Numbered from the stretch's first letter, positions 50,001-54,412 are shown. The stretch: 64,000 nt of DNA from Bursaphelenchus xylophilus (GCA_904066235.2 CAJFCV020000003.1:1302001-1366000), one strand, 5' to 3'. Numbers and translations: made by a program. The notes: generated from the letters alone by a model not told the origin.

Positions 50001-50998
50001 GTTTGAACTACCTTTCGTGGGGGGCTGAACTACCGAAGCCCCAAGTTTTTGAATTTTAAATACGATAAAAACCAAAAAAATCCAAAAAATCTAAAAATTC
50101 CAAAAATGTTATATAGCTAAATTATATAGCTAAAAAAGTTGCCAAAAAGGGCTCTAATGTCCCAGAAAACCTCTAAAAATGGTTCCTTTATCCCCTAAGA
50201 GCTCTAATTCACCAAAAACACCCCGAAGGGCCCTAATTTCCCAAAAAAAATCCTAAGGGCTCAAATGTGCCAAAAACCCTCCTTAAGGGCTCTAATGTTT
50301 CGAAAAAAATCCCCTAAGGGCTCTAATGGGCCTAGAAATCCCCTAAGGGCTCAAATTTACCAAAAACACCCCGAAGGGCCCTAATTTCCCAAAAAATTTC
50401 CTAAGGGCTCAAATGTGCCAAAAACCCTCCCTAAGGGCTCTAATCTTTTGAAAAAATCCCCTAAGGGCTCTAATGGGCCTAAAAATCCCCTTTGAGCTCT
50501 AAGATCCCAAAAAGTCTCCTAAGGGCTCTAATTTACCAAAAACACCCCAAAAATGGTCCCCAAATCCGCCAAGCGTCCCAGGCTCTCCAAAATTCAATAT
50601 GGCTAACATAAAGTCGCAAAAAAAATATCGTAACGGCTCCAATGTTCCTAAAAATCTCCAAAAGACCCCAAAAATCTCTTAAAAGTCCCAACCTCCCCAA
50701 CTTCTCAAGCCCTCCAACTCACATGAATGTTGTTGTAGGGCGAGCCCCGCGGCTCGGTGTATTGCGGTTTGGGCGACCAGGTGGAGGAGGCCTGACTGTT
50801 CTCGCTGTACAGCGAGCCGCGCCGCTCGAAGCCCCAGGCGCAGCGGGCGTGGGCCAAGGCCGGTTCGCAGCGCGCGCTCTTGGGCGCCGGCGTCTTGGTG
50901 GGGTGATCCAGGCTGTAGATGGGCTCGGTCCAGTCGAGGTCGGACCAGTTCAGTTGTTGCGCGCCGTACTCACTTGTCGCTGCGGGCGTCCAGTGCAT
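10833..50998 (-). CDS. nhr-6: NR4A-class nuclear receptor, NHR-6-like, 12 exons
   Basis: Predicted 904-residue transcription factor of the NR4A (NGFI-B/Nurr) group. These bind AAAGGTCA-type sites, often as monomers, in the nucleus. Exons in coding order: 50998-50723, 47477-47372, 36948-36737, 32633-32505, 32324-32131, 16269-15937, 14254-14084, 13631-13400, 13100-12628, 12083-11896, 11516-11383, 11099-10833. All junction phases agree and the total of 2715 nt is divisible by three. Zinc finger 1 uses C526, C529, C543, C546 with P-box CEGCKG. Finger 2 uses C562, C568, C578, C581, followed by GRRGRLPSK, the NR4A A-box. Residues from about 640 form the ligand-binding-type domain (QKIPDFLDL). The N-terminus (1-525) is rich in Ser, Pro, Gln and Asn. 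A TGA directly before the ATG fixes the start. C. elegans has one NR4A gene, nhr-6; orthology is inferred from the DNA-binding domain. Large introns 2 and 5 are the oddity. Confidence 0.9.
11150..11382. repeat. Tandem T-rich repeat filling intron 11
   Basis: Units of about 55-65 bp (TTTTCAAATTTTC, CGAATTTTGATTTT, CAAAATTTCATTTTT) recur three to four times. The array directly abuts the exon 11 donor at 11382. Confidence 0.75.
11383..11516 (-). CDS. nhr-6: nhr-6 exon 11 (residues 772-816)
   Basis: Acceptor AAATTTTAG, donor CAG|GTAAAT. The first two bases finish an Asp codon begun in exon 10. Encodes [20 protein letters not shown]... of the ligand-binding-type domain; all other frames contain stops. 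Confidence 0.9.
11896..12083 (-). CDS. nhr-6: nhr-6 exon 10 (residues 709-772)
   Basis: Acceptor GTATTTTAG, donor AAGG|GTAAG. Encodes [16 protein letters not shown]...[20 protein letters not shown], mid ligand-binding-type domain. Confidence 0.9.
12284..12431. mobile_element. Family A MITE, gag type (A10), in intron 9
   Basis: TA-flanked ends TCAGTCTGTCGGG and CCCGACAAACTGA, with GAGCAC inside the left end and GGGCTC inside the right. First module of the clearest dimer. Confidence 0.85.
12432..12453 (+). repeat. 22-bp bridge between family A modules
   Basis: Starts TAAGAG, middle GGCTGT, ends CCAATA, bounded by TA on both sides. The same bridge, some bases changed, joins module pairs at 9073, 23826, 25068 (19 bp) and 54391. 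Confidence 0.75.
12454..12581. mobile_element. Family A MITE, tgg type (A11), in intron 9
   Basis: Ends TTGGTCTGTCGGG and CCCGACAGACTGA, with AAATCCACATT inside the right end. Second module of the 12284-12581 dimer, which makes up more than half of intron 9. Confidence 0.8.
12628..13100 (-). CDS. nhr-6: nhr-6 exon 9, zinc finger 2 and start of LBD (residues 552-709)
   Basis: Acceptor AATTTTCAG, donor TCAGA|GTGAGC. Starts [11 protein letters not shown] directly after the FFK of exon 8. Contains C562, C568, C578 and C581 of finger 2, [11 protein letters not shown], and GRRGRLPSK. The ligand-binding-type domain starts in the second half ([31 protein letters not shown]). This exon gives the strongest family evidence. 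Confidence 0.95.
13400..13631 (-). CDS. nhr-6: nhr-6 exon 8, zinc finger 1 (residues 474-551)
   Basis: Acceptor CACTTTCAG, donor TTCAAG|GTGAGG. After a Met/Asn/Ser-rich lead it encodes [20 protein letters not shown] and CKGFFK, finger 1 and the P-box. The intron falls after FFK, splitting the DNA-binding domain between the fingers. Confidence 0.95.
14084..14254 (-). CDS. nhr-6: nhr-6 exon 7 (residues 417-474)
   Basis: Acceptor TTGTTTGCAG, donor TTCAG|GTAAG. Encodes [20 protein letters not shown] and a Ser/Gln/Pro stretch ending NSLMRF. GC-rich against an AT-rich intron. Phase 1 in and phase 2 out match both neighbours. Confidence 0.88.
14255..15473. other. Proximal part of intron 6
   Basis: No repeat family is recognised. 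Positions 14990-15190 hold a CCAATGAGAGAAAG stretch and GTGTAAACCAA, so a promoter for a short isoform starting near exon 7 is conceivable, but nothing proves it. Confidence 0.35.
15474..15935. repeat. 137-bp tandem satellite, about three copies, abutting exon 6 donor
   Basis: Units start GTTACAGTAACC at 15474, 15611 and 15750, giving periods of 137 and 139 bp. Units share CTTGTTTTATC and AAACTGATTCAAAG; the third is more diverged. The array runs right up to the exon 6 donor at 15936. Confidence 0.85.
15937..16269 (-). CDS. nhr-6: nhr-6 exon 6 (residues 306-417)
   Basis: Donor AATAG|GTGTGT gives the required phase 2; the nearer CAG|GTGCAG does not. The acceptor TTTAAAG is chosen because only it fits the phase of exon 5. 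It yields [20 protein letters not shown], then Thr/Pro/Ser/Met-rich text. An alternative acceptor CACCCAAG 22 nt downstream would break the frame with exon 5. Confidence 0.82.
   Translation of the reverse strand, partial: SLLPHPRSRAERLHQTGLLAHAHLSGGHARHRSGVLHRAEGARGRALPQHGPHRQPRLLHAVHALRQLQPVQQHVLPAHPDECGRDERRGHAAGHEQRHDGLAACGTGAE
17280..17700. repeat. AT-only low-complexity tract
   Basis: Runs of AAAATATTTTTT, AAAAATTTTTAAAA and similar, almost without G or C, with no clear unit length. Confidence 0.8.
17924..18050. repeat. GCACNGTGC palindrome cluster
   Basis: Four copies (GCACTGTGC, then GCACGGTGC three times) spaced about 35-40 bp with related AAATTTT spacers. Confidence 0.65.
18850..19080. 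promoter_or_regulatory. GC-rich intronic island with TATA-like palindrome
   Basis: GC-rich against its surroundings. The core CCCGCTTATATAAGAGCGG (18890-18908) is nearly palindromic, so it reads as a TATA element on both strands. Followed by CCGGCCGG. Candidate internal promoter or enhancer; no transcript evidence. Confidence 0.3.
20064..20190. mobile_element. Family A MITE, gag type, left part (A12)
   Basis: TA then TCAGTCCGTCGGG and GAGCACTCTGTCGC, with interior CAATTCAGCGACGCGG. No right end; a family B relic (about 20200-20350) takes over. Confidence 0.6.
21560..22170. repeat. 161-162-bp tandem satellite with GCACNGTGC palindromes
   Basis: The marker TCTAATTTCAATCTACAT recurs about 161-162 bp apart, near 21688, 21849 and 22010. 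Each unit carries two or three GCACNGTGC palindromes between ATTTACGCA and TTTTCCGGAAAATTAC motifs. Confidence 0.8.
23290..23590. promoter_or_regulatory. GC-rich intronic island with GGATTAG motifs
   Basis: Contains GGCCGGTCTAGACCGGGTCG-like dyad sequence (23439-23455) and several GATTAG motifs (23353, 23514, 23532). TAATC/GATTA is a homeodomain-type core. Function is inferred only from contrast with the AT-rich intron. Confidence 0.25.
23684..23825. mobile_element. Family A MITE, tgg type (A13)
   Basis: TA-flanked ends TCAGTCTGTCGGG and CCCGACAGACAGA, with TGTGGATTTGTCG and GGTCCACATT inside. First module of the A13-A14 dimer, in inverted order relative to A10-A11. Confidence 0.85.
23826..23847 (-). 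repeat. 22-bp bridge between family A modules
   Basis: Read on the minus strand it starts TAAAAG, has GGCTGT in the middle and ends GAATA. Same length and layout as 12432-12453. Confidence 0.72.
23848..23997. mobile_element. Family A MITE, gag type (A14)
   Basis: Ends TCAGTCTGTCGGG and CCCGACAGACTGA, interior GATGCGACAGAGGGCTC. Second module of the A13-A14 dimer. Confidence 0.85.
24159..24301. mobile_element. Family A MITE, tgg type (A15)
   Basis: Ends TCAGTCTGTCGGG and CCCGACAGACTGA, with TGTGGATTTGTCGC at the left. A decayed bridge (TACTGCGGCATCGCCG) follows but the gag module is missing, so this looks like a broken dimer. Confidence 0.8.
24656..24678. repeat. Perfect 10-bp hairpin
   Basis: CCTTTTGTCC pairs with GGACAAAAGG around a 3-base loop. 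A second short dyad, GACACGTAC/GTACGTGTC, lies about 110 bp to the left. No RNA family is recognised. Confidence 0.7.
24918..25067. mobile_element. Family A MITE, gag type (A16)
   Basis: Ends GCCTGTCGGGAAAATAATGA and CTCATTATTTTCCCGACAGA, interior CAGCGACGTGATCGGCTC. First module of the A16-A17 dimer; its bridge (25068-25086) has lost 3 bp. Confidence 0.8.
25087..25206. mobile_element. Family A MITE, tgg type (A17)
   Basis: Ends TCAGTCCGTCGGG and CCCGACAGACTGA, with TGTGGGC and AAATCCACATT inside. Second module of the A16-A17 dimer. Confidence 0.8.
25207..25300. repeat. 47-bp tandem duplication of the MITE right end
   Basis: Two 47-bp units each start TACTCCACTG and end with AAATCCACRTTATTTTCCCG plus ACARACTGA, directly after A17. 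The right end is thus present three times without a left end. Confidence 0.85.
27535..27677. mobile_element. Family A MITE, gag type (A18)
   Basis: Left TTAGTTTGTCTGGAAAATAA, right TTATTTTCCCGACAGGCTGA, interior CAATTCAGCGACGCGATCGG. Confidence 0.75.
27690..27780. mobile_element. Family A MITE, gag type, 5'-truncated (A19)
   Basis: Interior GTTCTCGGCAGCGATGCG and right end CATTATTTTCCCGACAGACC; the left end is absent. Confidence 0.65.
28547..28640. mobile_element. Family A MITE, left part only (A20)
   Basis: TCAGTCTGTCGGGAAAATAC followed by GAGCAC; no right end before the mariner-like element at 28728. Confidence 0.6.
28728..29653. mobile_element. Mariner-like foldback element with about 345-bp inverted repeats
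   Basis: Ends CAGGGTCTTTCAAGAAATGT at the left and its reverse complement at the right, with TA on both sides (28726-28727, 29654-29655). Inverted repeats extend from 28728 to about 29073 and from about 29290 to 29653, matching through GGCTATAACTTTCGGCG and GGTAGAGATGCCTTTACTTC. Only about 215 bp of spacer remains. The long ORFs on both strands are mirror products of the repeats, not genes. Confidence 0.82.
30300..31440. repeat. About 160-bp tandem satellite, six to seven units
   Basis: The marker ATCATGTAGA recurs near 30532, 30694, 30856, 31014, 31144 (shorter unit) and 31314. Units share TTGGCCAATTTCCC, GGCCGAAC and AAAAAGTT. Most carry GCACCGTGC or a one-base variant in the same place (30621, 31109, 31405). 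Confidence 0.8.
31500..31760. promoter_or_regulatory. GC-rich island at the 3' end of intron 5
   Basis: GC-rich with GCTAATCCGGCGG (31509) and GGGATTAG (31590). A 79-codon minus-strand ORF (31538-31777) includes a hydrophobic stretch [12 protein letters not shown], but it has no recognised domain and could be chance in GC-rich DNA. It might instead be an alternative first exon; no donor in phase was confirmed. Confidence 0.25.
32131..32324 (-). CDS. nhr-6: nhr-6 exon 5 (residues 242-306)
   Basis: Acceptor ATATTTCAG, donor TTTCGGG|GTAGGT. Encodes Ser/Thr-rich text [20 protein letters not shown] then [15 protein letters not shown]. Ends with two bases of a Gly codon finished by exon 6. Confidence 0.85.
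32505..32633 (-). CDS. nhr-6: nhr-6 exon 4 (residues 199-241)
   Basis: Acceptor AATTTTCAG, donor AGCCAG|GTAAAA. An open 43-codon frame ([20 protein letters not shown]..., then Ser/Gln/Pro) phase-compatible on both sides. Intron 4 is only 180 bp. Confidence 0.82.
32830..33240. promoter_or_regulatory. CpG-rich island in intron 3
   Basis: The most GC-rich stretch of the window. GCCGCC and GGCGGC blocks give open frames in several phases on both strands, so ORFs here are not evidence of coding. CCGCCTTATAATTATACGC (33110) is a possible TATA-type core. Candidate enhancer or alternative promoter. Confidence 0.3.
33720..33900. promoter_or_regulatory. GC-rich island with palindromic TATA motif
   Basis: GGCGGTTATATAAGCGGCC (33793-33811) is palindromic around TTATATAA, like the motif near 18897. 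Candidate bidirectional promoter core inside intron 3. Confidence 0.3.
34224..34340. repeat. GCACNGTGC repeat unit, copy 1
   Basis: Three palindromes followed by TTTTTGTCGCAAGTAGTA. The same arrangement recurs at 35367-35505. Confidence 0.65.
34404..34467. repeat. Perfect 16-bp hairpin built from family E ends
   Basis: GTCTACGCACATTTTT and its exact complement meet around one base (34435-34467). A third copy of the end, GCGTAGACTTCGCGACG, lies at 34404. GTGCGTAGAC is the terminal motif of the element at 38649-39116, so this looks like elements fused end to end. Confidence 0.7.
35263..35291. mobile_element. Family A right-end fragment (A21)
   Basis: CCTCATTATTTTTCCGACAG only; a remnant. Confidence 0.5.
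35367..35505. repeat. GCACNGTGC repeat unit, copy 2
   Basis: GCACTGTGC, GCACGGTGC and a decayed third site, followed by TTTTTTGTCGCAAATAGTA, parallel to 34224-34340. Confidence 0.65.
36737..36948 (-). CDS. nhr-6: nhr-6 exon 3 (residues 128-198)
   Basis: Acceptor TTGATTTCAG, donor GAAGAT|GTAAGT. Encodes [20 protein letters not shown]..., then [20 protein letters not shown] ending INED. An acidic [12 protein letters not shown] stretch could serve in activation; that is inference. Confidence 0.87.
37059..37432. mobile_element. Family E element E1, ten GCACNGTGC palindromes
   Basis: Inverted ends AAGTCGTTGGAGTAATTTT and, at the right, AAAATCACTCCAGCGACTT. Inside, a block (GCCTATTGCACGGTGC ... 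CTTTTGTTTTCGCACAGTGC) repeats about three times. Copies or fragments of the same element lie at 40805-40900 and 54554-54680. Confidence 0.75.
37445..37494. mobile_element. Family A right-end fragment, tgg type (A22)
   Basis: GCCCACATTAATTTTCCGAC then AGACTGA and TA; no left end, directly after element E1. Confidence 0.55.
37576..37731. mobile_element. Family A MITE, gag type (A23)
   Basis: TA-flanked ends TCATTCTGTCGGG and CCCGACAGACTCA, interior CGCTGCGCCGATCACATCGC and GATGCGACAGACTGCTC. Confidence 0.85.
37740..38060. promoter_or_regulatory. GC-rich intronic island
   Basis: GC-rich with CATTAAACCGCCGAC and CATTAAAGCCGC repeats of a CATTAAA-type motif. Candidate enhancer only. Confidence 0.22.
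38649..39116. mobile_element. Family E element E2 with GTGCGTAGAC ends
   Basis: AAAGTGCGTAGACTTTTCGT at the left and ACAAAAAGTCTACGCACTTT at the right. The interior is a direct duplication, each half carrying about six GCACNGTGC palindromes and ATCGCCGCG..TAAGC..CTTTTCCA. Shares interior motifs with the elements at 62170 and 63017. Confidence 0.78.
39484..39890. mobile_element. Family B relic
   Basis: CGCTACGCTCAGATTTTAAT and GACCGCTCTCCGC mark a diverged copy; ends too decayed to place. Confidence 0.55.
40805..40900. mobile_element. Fragment of element E1
   Basis: GCCTATTGCACAGTGC ... AATCACTCCAGCGACTTTC matches the right half of E1. Confidence 0.65.
40908..42290. mobile_element. Cluster of decayed family B copies
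   Basis: At least three partial copies (about 40908-41240, 41500-41760, 41780-42290) with GTTTCTGCAAA, GAGAGCGGTCAGAGA and GAGCGCCGCACTTCGAGCAC. They are head-to-tail and heavily mutated. Confidence 0.55.
42377..42509. mobile_element. Family A MITE, tgg type (A24)
   Basis: TA-flanked ends TCAGTCTGTCGGG and CCCGACGTACTGA, with ACTCCACATT inside the right end. Confidence 0.82.
43083..43098. repeat. (TG)8 microsatellite
   Basis: Eight uninterrupted TG units. Confidence 0.9.
43295..43440. mobile_element. Family A MITE, gag type (A25)
   Basis: TA then TTAGTCTGTCGGG and right end CCCGACAAACTGA, interior CGCATCGCCAAAAAAGGAA and TTTCAGTGACGCAATTGG. Confidence 0.82.
44020..44053. repeat. Run of 34 T
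   Basis: Uninterrupted homopolymer; its exact length should be treated as uncertain in an assembly. Confidence 0.85.
44813..44971. mobile_element. Family A MITE, tgg type (A26)
   Basis: TCAGACTGTCGGGAAAATAG and CCCGACAGACTGA then TA, interior TGTGGCTTTGTCGCG and GCCTTGCAACGGC. Confidence 0.78.
44985..45265. mobile_element. Family B relic
   Basis: TTAGCTCGCGCTTTCC, GAGAGCGGTCAATGAGAA and TTTCTGCAAAGCGCGAACTA in family order; ends not found. Confidence 0.55.
46735..47345. repeat. Degenerate 137-157-bp tandem repeat abutting exon 2 donor
   Basis: TGTAGATTGTAATGAC (46756) recurs as TGTAGATTGCAATGGT, TGTAGGTTGAAGACTG and TGTAGATTGAAGACTG at spacings of about 137, 148 and 157 bp, separated by A-rich spacers. 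The array ends about 25 bp from the exon 2 donor. Confidence 0.75.
47372..47477 (-). CDS. nhr-6: nhr-6 exon 2 (residues 93-128)
   Basis: Acceptor CTCAACTTTCAG, donor GATTATG|GTGGGT. Encodes [20 protein letters not shown] then [15 protein letters not shown]; the last base starts an Ala codon completed by exon 3. Confidence 0.85.
48053..48209. mobile_element. Family A MITE, gag type (A27)
   Basis: Left TTTGTCGGGAAAATAATGCG, right TTATTTTCACGACAGACTGA, interior CGCATCGCCGCCGAGAAAAT and CTTCAGCGACGCGATTGGCT. Confidence 0.82.
48260..48394. mobile_element. Family A MITE, tgg type (A28)
   Basis: TA-flanked perfect ends. It is preceded by GCCCGTAGGCCAATA, the same bridge half found before A31 at 54413, and its interior AAATAGCCCATCATTGCTTT is shared with A31. 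Confidence 0.85.
48397..48521. mobile_element. Family A MITE, gag type (A29)
   Basis: Starts TCACTCTGTCGGG straight after the TA of A28 without a bridge; right end CCCCGACAGACCGA. Confidence 0.78.
48530..48960. promoter_or_regulatory. GC-rich island in intron 1
   Basis: CCCATTAAACCCCCACGCCC and CATTAATCCGCCGAG occur in GC-rich context near the 5' end of the gene. Candidate enhancer. Confidence 0.25.
49674..50043. mobile_element. TIR element with internal CCCC-rich tandem array
   Basis: GGGGCTAAGGTAGTACAGCC at the left and, reversed at the right, GGGGCTTCGGTAGTTCAGCC form imperfect inverted repeats. Between them, 49793-49940 carries about seven units of AGCCCCCTACGTTTTAGATG (20-23 bp). The repeat reads as APYVLDE in one frame, which is a by-product. 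Confidence 0.65.
50150..50700. repeat. Minisatellite of CCTAAGGGCTCTAAT units abutting exon 1 donor
   Basis: Units of about 35-45 bp built around CCCTAAGGGCTCTAATG and CCAAAAA repeat a dozen or so times, with a longer internal repeat (CAAAAACACCCCGAAGGGCC twice). The array fades into the exon 1 donor at 50722. Confidence 0.8.
50723..50998 (-). CDS. nhr-6: nhr-6 exon 1, start codon (residues 1-92)
   Basis: ATG at 50998-50996 with an in-frame TGA immediately before it, so no upstream extension in this frame. Donor ATTCAT|GTGAGT. Encodes [20 protein letters not shown], then Pro/Ser/Trp-rich text to SPYNNIH. GC-rich and open throughout. Confidence 0.82.
50972..50974 (-). promoter_or_regulatory. 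Alternative 5' splice site inside exon 1
   Basis: GACAA|GTGAGTACG is a near-consensus donor 25 nt after the ATG. Joining it to exon 3 (which needs one preceding base) keeps the frame and would remove residues 9-128. Confidence 0.35.
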
Positions 50999-51026
50999 TC
51001 AGCGTCGGGTTGGGACCGAATTTTCG

Positions 51027-51034
51027 ACTGTTGA
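51027..51034 (-). promoter_or_regulatory. Candidate trans-splice or 5' UTR acceptor
   Basis: CCTTCAACAG sits 29 nt before the ATG. In nematodes an acceptor this close to the start often receives a spliced leader; use here is inferred. Confidence 0.4.
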
Positions 51035-51649
51035 AGGGGGTTTTTGGAGAGTGTGTGGTGGAGTGTACAGGTTACTTGATTCTGAAAAAAAAGTTTGTTT
51101 TTTTTTTGTTTTTTTGGGGGGAAATTTTATGAAAAATTTCGAAAAAAATCAAAAAATAAAAAAAAATCCATTTTAATCAAACAATATAAAAAAAGCCAAA
51201 AAATTCCAAAAAAATTTTTTATAATCCAAGAAAAATTTTTTACAGCAAAAATAACTACAAAACCTTCAGAAAAAATTCAAAAATTCAAAAAAAATTCCCA
51301 TTTTTCTTCCAAAAAAAATCTCCAAACCTCTCAAAAATACCTTCAGCTACCGTAGTAAACTCCTAGACTCCAAAAAAAATTTTAAAATCCCAAAAATCTT
51401 TGGTTTTTCTCTCTTTTTTGCAATAAAACCCGCGTCCACGAACATGTCATCATTCTCAGAACGAAAAAAAAGTATTACACTATCCCAGCTCCCAAAATAT
51501 CCTGCTAAATCCTCTGAGAAGCGAAGCTAAAATGAAGATGCATCTGCGGAATTATTCGAGATATATCCTATACCAAGTGGAAAAGAAAATATTATCTTTG
51601 TCATCAAAAAAACCCCAAAAATTCCAAAAATTTCTCAGCCAAATTCCCT

Positions 51650-52020
51650 CCAATCCCCGACTCAAACGCCTCTGAATAGAGGCTGATAATGCGCCGCTAA
51701 TATCGCATATTTCCAGTCATTCTCACGGAGCGTTCTCGGCCGCGAAATCCCCCGAAATCCGCGCTAATCGGCGGCATATATTTCGCGTTCGACGCCGCCC
51801 CAAAAAACGGCGATAGAATGGGATAAAAATGGCCGCTGGATGATCCCGGATTATCACTGCGTCATGCTGAGCTCTTTATCCCTTACAATGCCCGCGGCAG
51901 CGCACCGAACCTGACTCTGCGAAGCCTTGGGCAAAGAGTTGGGGATCAATTAGCGGGCTGATGAAGAAAATGGGGCCCACGTCACGCGGATTACCAGGGA
52001 TTTGGCGGCTTCTGGGGAAA
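51650..52020. promoter_or_regulatory. GC-rich island about 0.7 kb upstream of nhr-6
   Basis: CGCGCTAATCGGCGG (51759), ATATTTCGCG and GGCGCATTATC-type motifs in the expected promoter region. Best candidate for the proximal regulatory region by position. Confidence 0.35.
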
Positions 52021-52079
52021 GATAGAACTGAGAAGATGGGTTTAATTTTTCGAGCGACTTCTGGCTCTATTCGCAAACG

Positions 52080-52400
52080 TCTTTACCAAGTTTCATCAAG
52101 CATTTTGGACGAAAGGCTCTAAAATTTTCTCCAAAAAATCTCTGAGGCCTCGATCCTTAGATTCTCTTCAAATTTCGGTCAAAGAATCTGGCTGGGCCAC
52201 GAATCAATAGCTGAAAATTTTAGCCTTTGGTATACAGGCAAGGCTGAGATATTCAACCATCTTCCGAGAGAGTACGCAGAATGCGGAGAGCGATCAGAAA
52301 AAAAACGAATTTTGGCTATATTCTCGCCAATTTCATCACATTTCCTTACACAAATAATAAAAACCAAGGACAGACGGTCAGAAAAACGGAGCCTTAGCCA
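52080..52400. mobile_element. Family B relic
   Basis: CCGAGAGAGTACGCAGAATG, CGGAGAGCGATCAGA and ACCAAGTTTCATCAAGC in family order; ends lost. Confidence 0.5.
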
Positions 52401-52559
52401 TAACTAACGGGTTGAAATTTTATTTTTTTGACAAAAAACCCAAAAAATCCCTTTTTTTGTCCGTTATGCAGGCCTTCTACAGCCCTTCCCCAACGATTTC
52501 TGACTTTGAAACTCAACCAAGTCAACGTCAAGTCCCCAAATCCCCCATCCAAACTCATC

Positions 52560-52870
52560 TCATCTTGGATTTCTGTAGCCATTCCGCCGCTAATCCCGAC
52601 CAAAAAACGGTCGAGAAACTGCGGCGGATGAGGTCATCCCGCCGGATTAGCTGGGGGCATCGCGCAGCGTGGCAAATCGTGCACGGAGCGCCGTTGTTCG
52701 AGTCGGCTCTCGCGGCTCAGACGTGCGTATTTTTAGCCGGCTTTCCGCTCGGATTTCGGCGGGTCTTGCGCACGGCGGATAAGCGCGCAAAAGTGCGTTC
52801 GGCCTGCAGCGGCTACGGTAGGCGGGCATCTTGGGATTTGAATAGACGCGATTTTCGGTAGCGGATAAGC
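52560..52870. promoter_or_regulatory. GC-rich island with CTAATCC and GGATTAG
   Basis: CCGCTAATCCCGAC and CCGGATTAGCTGGG face each other about 60 bp apart. Multi-frame ORFs are ascribed to GC content. Confidence 0.25.
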
Positions 52871-53079
52871 CAAAGGTGTTCGAAATTAGAGGAGCAGATA
52901 TCGTGGAGGAGATTTGCGGCTAAAAGGGCAACCGGAAAATGCTAATGTTGGCCTTCGGATGAGAGGCGGCTAGACCGGGAAAGTGGGCACATTTTTTTAT
53001 GAAATAATAAGATTGATCGGGTCCTAGGACTGCTTATCACTCATTTTTATGCATTTTGTATTAGCATCAATAATAGCTA

Positions 53080-53335
53080 CACTAGGGGACCTGATCCAGT
53101 GGCAAAACACATACCATTTTGCATCTAGGAAGTATCAAAAAATGTGACAAAATGCCTCCATCTCCAAGCGAAAAAACTCAGATTTCAAAAGCGCGCCCGT
53201 TCTTTTTGTGAATAAAAAGCGGGCGCGCTTCAAAACGAAGTTTTGTCACTTGGAGAGGGAAGCATTTTGCCACATTTTTATACGTCCCGGATGCAAAATA
53301 ATACGTTTTTTGCTACTGGATGAGGTACCCCACTG
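53080..53335. mobile_element. Short mariner-type MITE, copy 2
   Basis: TA-flanked ends CACTAGGGGACCTGATCCAG and, reversed at the right, CAGTGGGGTACCTCATCCAG. Same palindromic plan and GCGCGC core as 6880-7139, with a better-preserved left end. Confidence 0.82.
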
Positions 53336-54234
53336 TATATAAACGTGACAGATCTCTGTTCTTTGCGCAAATTTTAGTCTTTTGTATTATGTTACAATAA
53401 CTCACGGTAATGAAATCTAACGCTCGTAATTGCAAAAATTAGAAAAAGTGGACTTATTGCAAATCTCCGCCAAGTCTCCGCCGAGCCTTCGGCGAGCATC
53501 CAACGGCTTTGCGAGGCCTCGTAGGCACTGCCTATAATCTTTTTTTGGGTTTTCACCAGCCGTACTCCCGGGAACGAGCGATTTTGTGTTGACCCAAAAA
53601 GTCGGGCTGCGTCCGCAATCTATAAACCCTAAAAACCTTACAGTACCTGTCACCATAAACACACGATCTAAAACTTATTTATCGTCCCAAAATCCCCGTC
53701 AAAAATTCTCTCAACAACACGATTTTAAACCCTTTTATACTCCCTCACACCTCGATTAATTCCCAATTTCCCACAACCAAATCCGCTTGCGGCAAACAAG
53801 CACGCTGCCTTACGTCGACCCATTCGCAATTAATCGGATTTGTGGGTGATTCGCGAAGACATTAACCCCGAGACAAATCTTGTTTATGCAACCAAATCCC
53901 GGGAATTTAATCTGCGAAAAAACACAACACTGATAATTGCCGCTAATCTCCCCCAAATTAATTAATCAGTTTTGAGGAATAAATTTTATGGACAAACAGG
54001 TTATGAAAATATTTTGGTGTTTACGAGCGGAGATGACCGGGAAATTGGAAAATTATCAGGCTTTTTGACATTATTAATCAAATTAAAATTTTGTTTTAAT
54101 CATTTACTAAGTGGTCATGGGAGGATAAACAAGGTATGGTAGGAGAGAGGACACGTACTCTTTGTGGATTTTGGGAAAAAATTATAATTACAGTAAACGT
54201 TGGTACGACAAACCGCCAAAAACACTTTGTATCA

Positions 54235-54390
54235 TCAGTCTGTCGGGGAAATAATGAGCATTCTGTCGCATCGAAAATCGTATCGCCGCCGAGAAAATGG
54301 ATTGTCTTCGAGGTAAAATTAAATTGCTTTCCACTTTAGCGACGCGATTGGCTCAGCGACATTGTGTTCATTATTTTCCCGACAGACTGA
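54235..54390. mobile_element. Family A MITE, gag type (A30)
   Basis: Ends TCAGTCTGTCGGG and CCCGACAGACTGA, interior CGTATCGCCGCCGAGAAAAT and GCGACGCGATTGGCTCAGCG. First module of the A30-A31 dimer. Confidence 0.85.
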
Positions 54391-54412
54391 TAAGAGCGCC
54401 CGTAGGCCAATA
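54391..54412 (+). repeat. 22-bp bridge between family A modules
   Basis: Starts TAAGAG, ends GGCCAATA, exactly 22 bp between modules. Confidence 0.75.

Larger units (their letters stand above)
47478..50722. other. Intron 1 of nhr-6 (3.2 kb)
   Basis: Holds three family A copies (48053-48521), a GC-rich island, a TIR element with a CCCC-rich array, and a minisatellite next to the exon 1 donor. No nested gene is seen. Confidence 0.7.
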
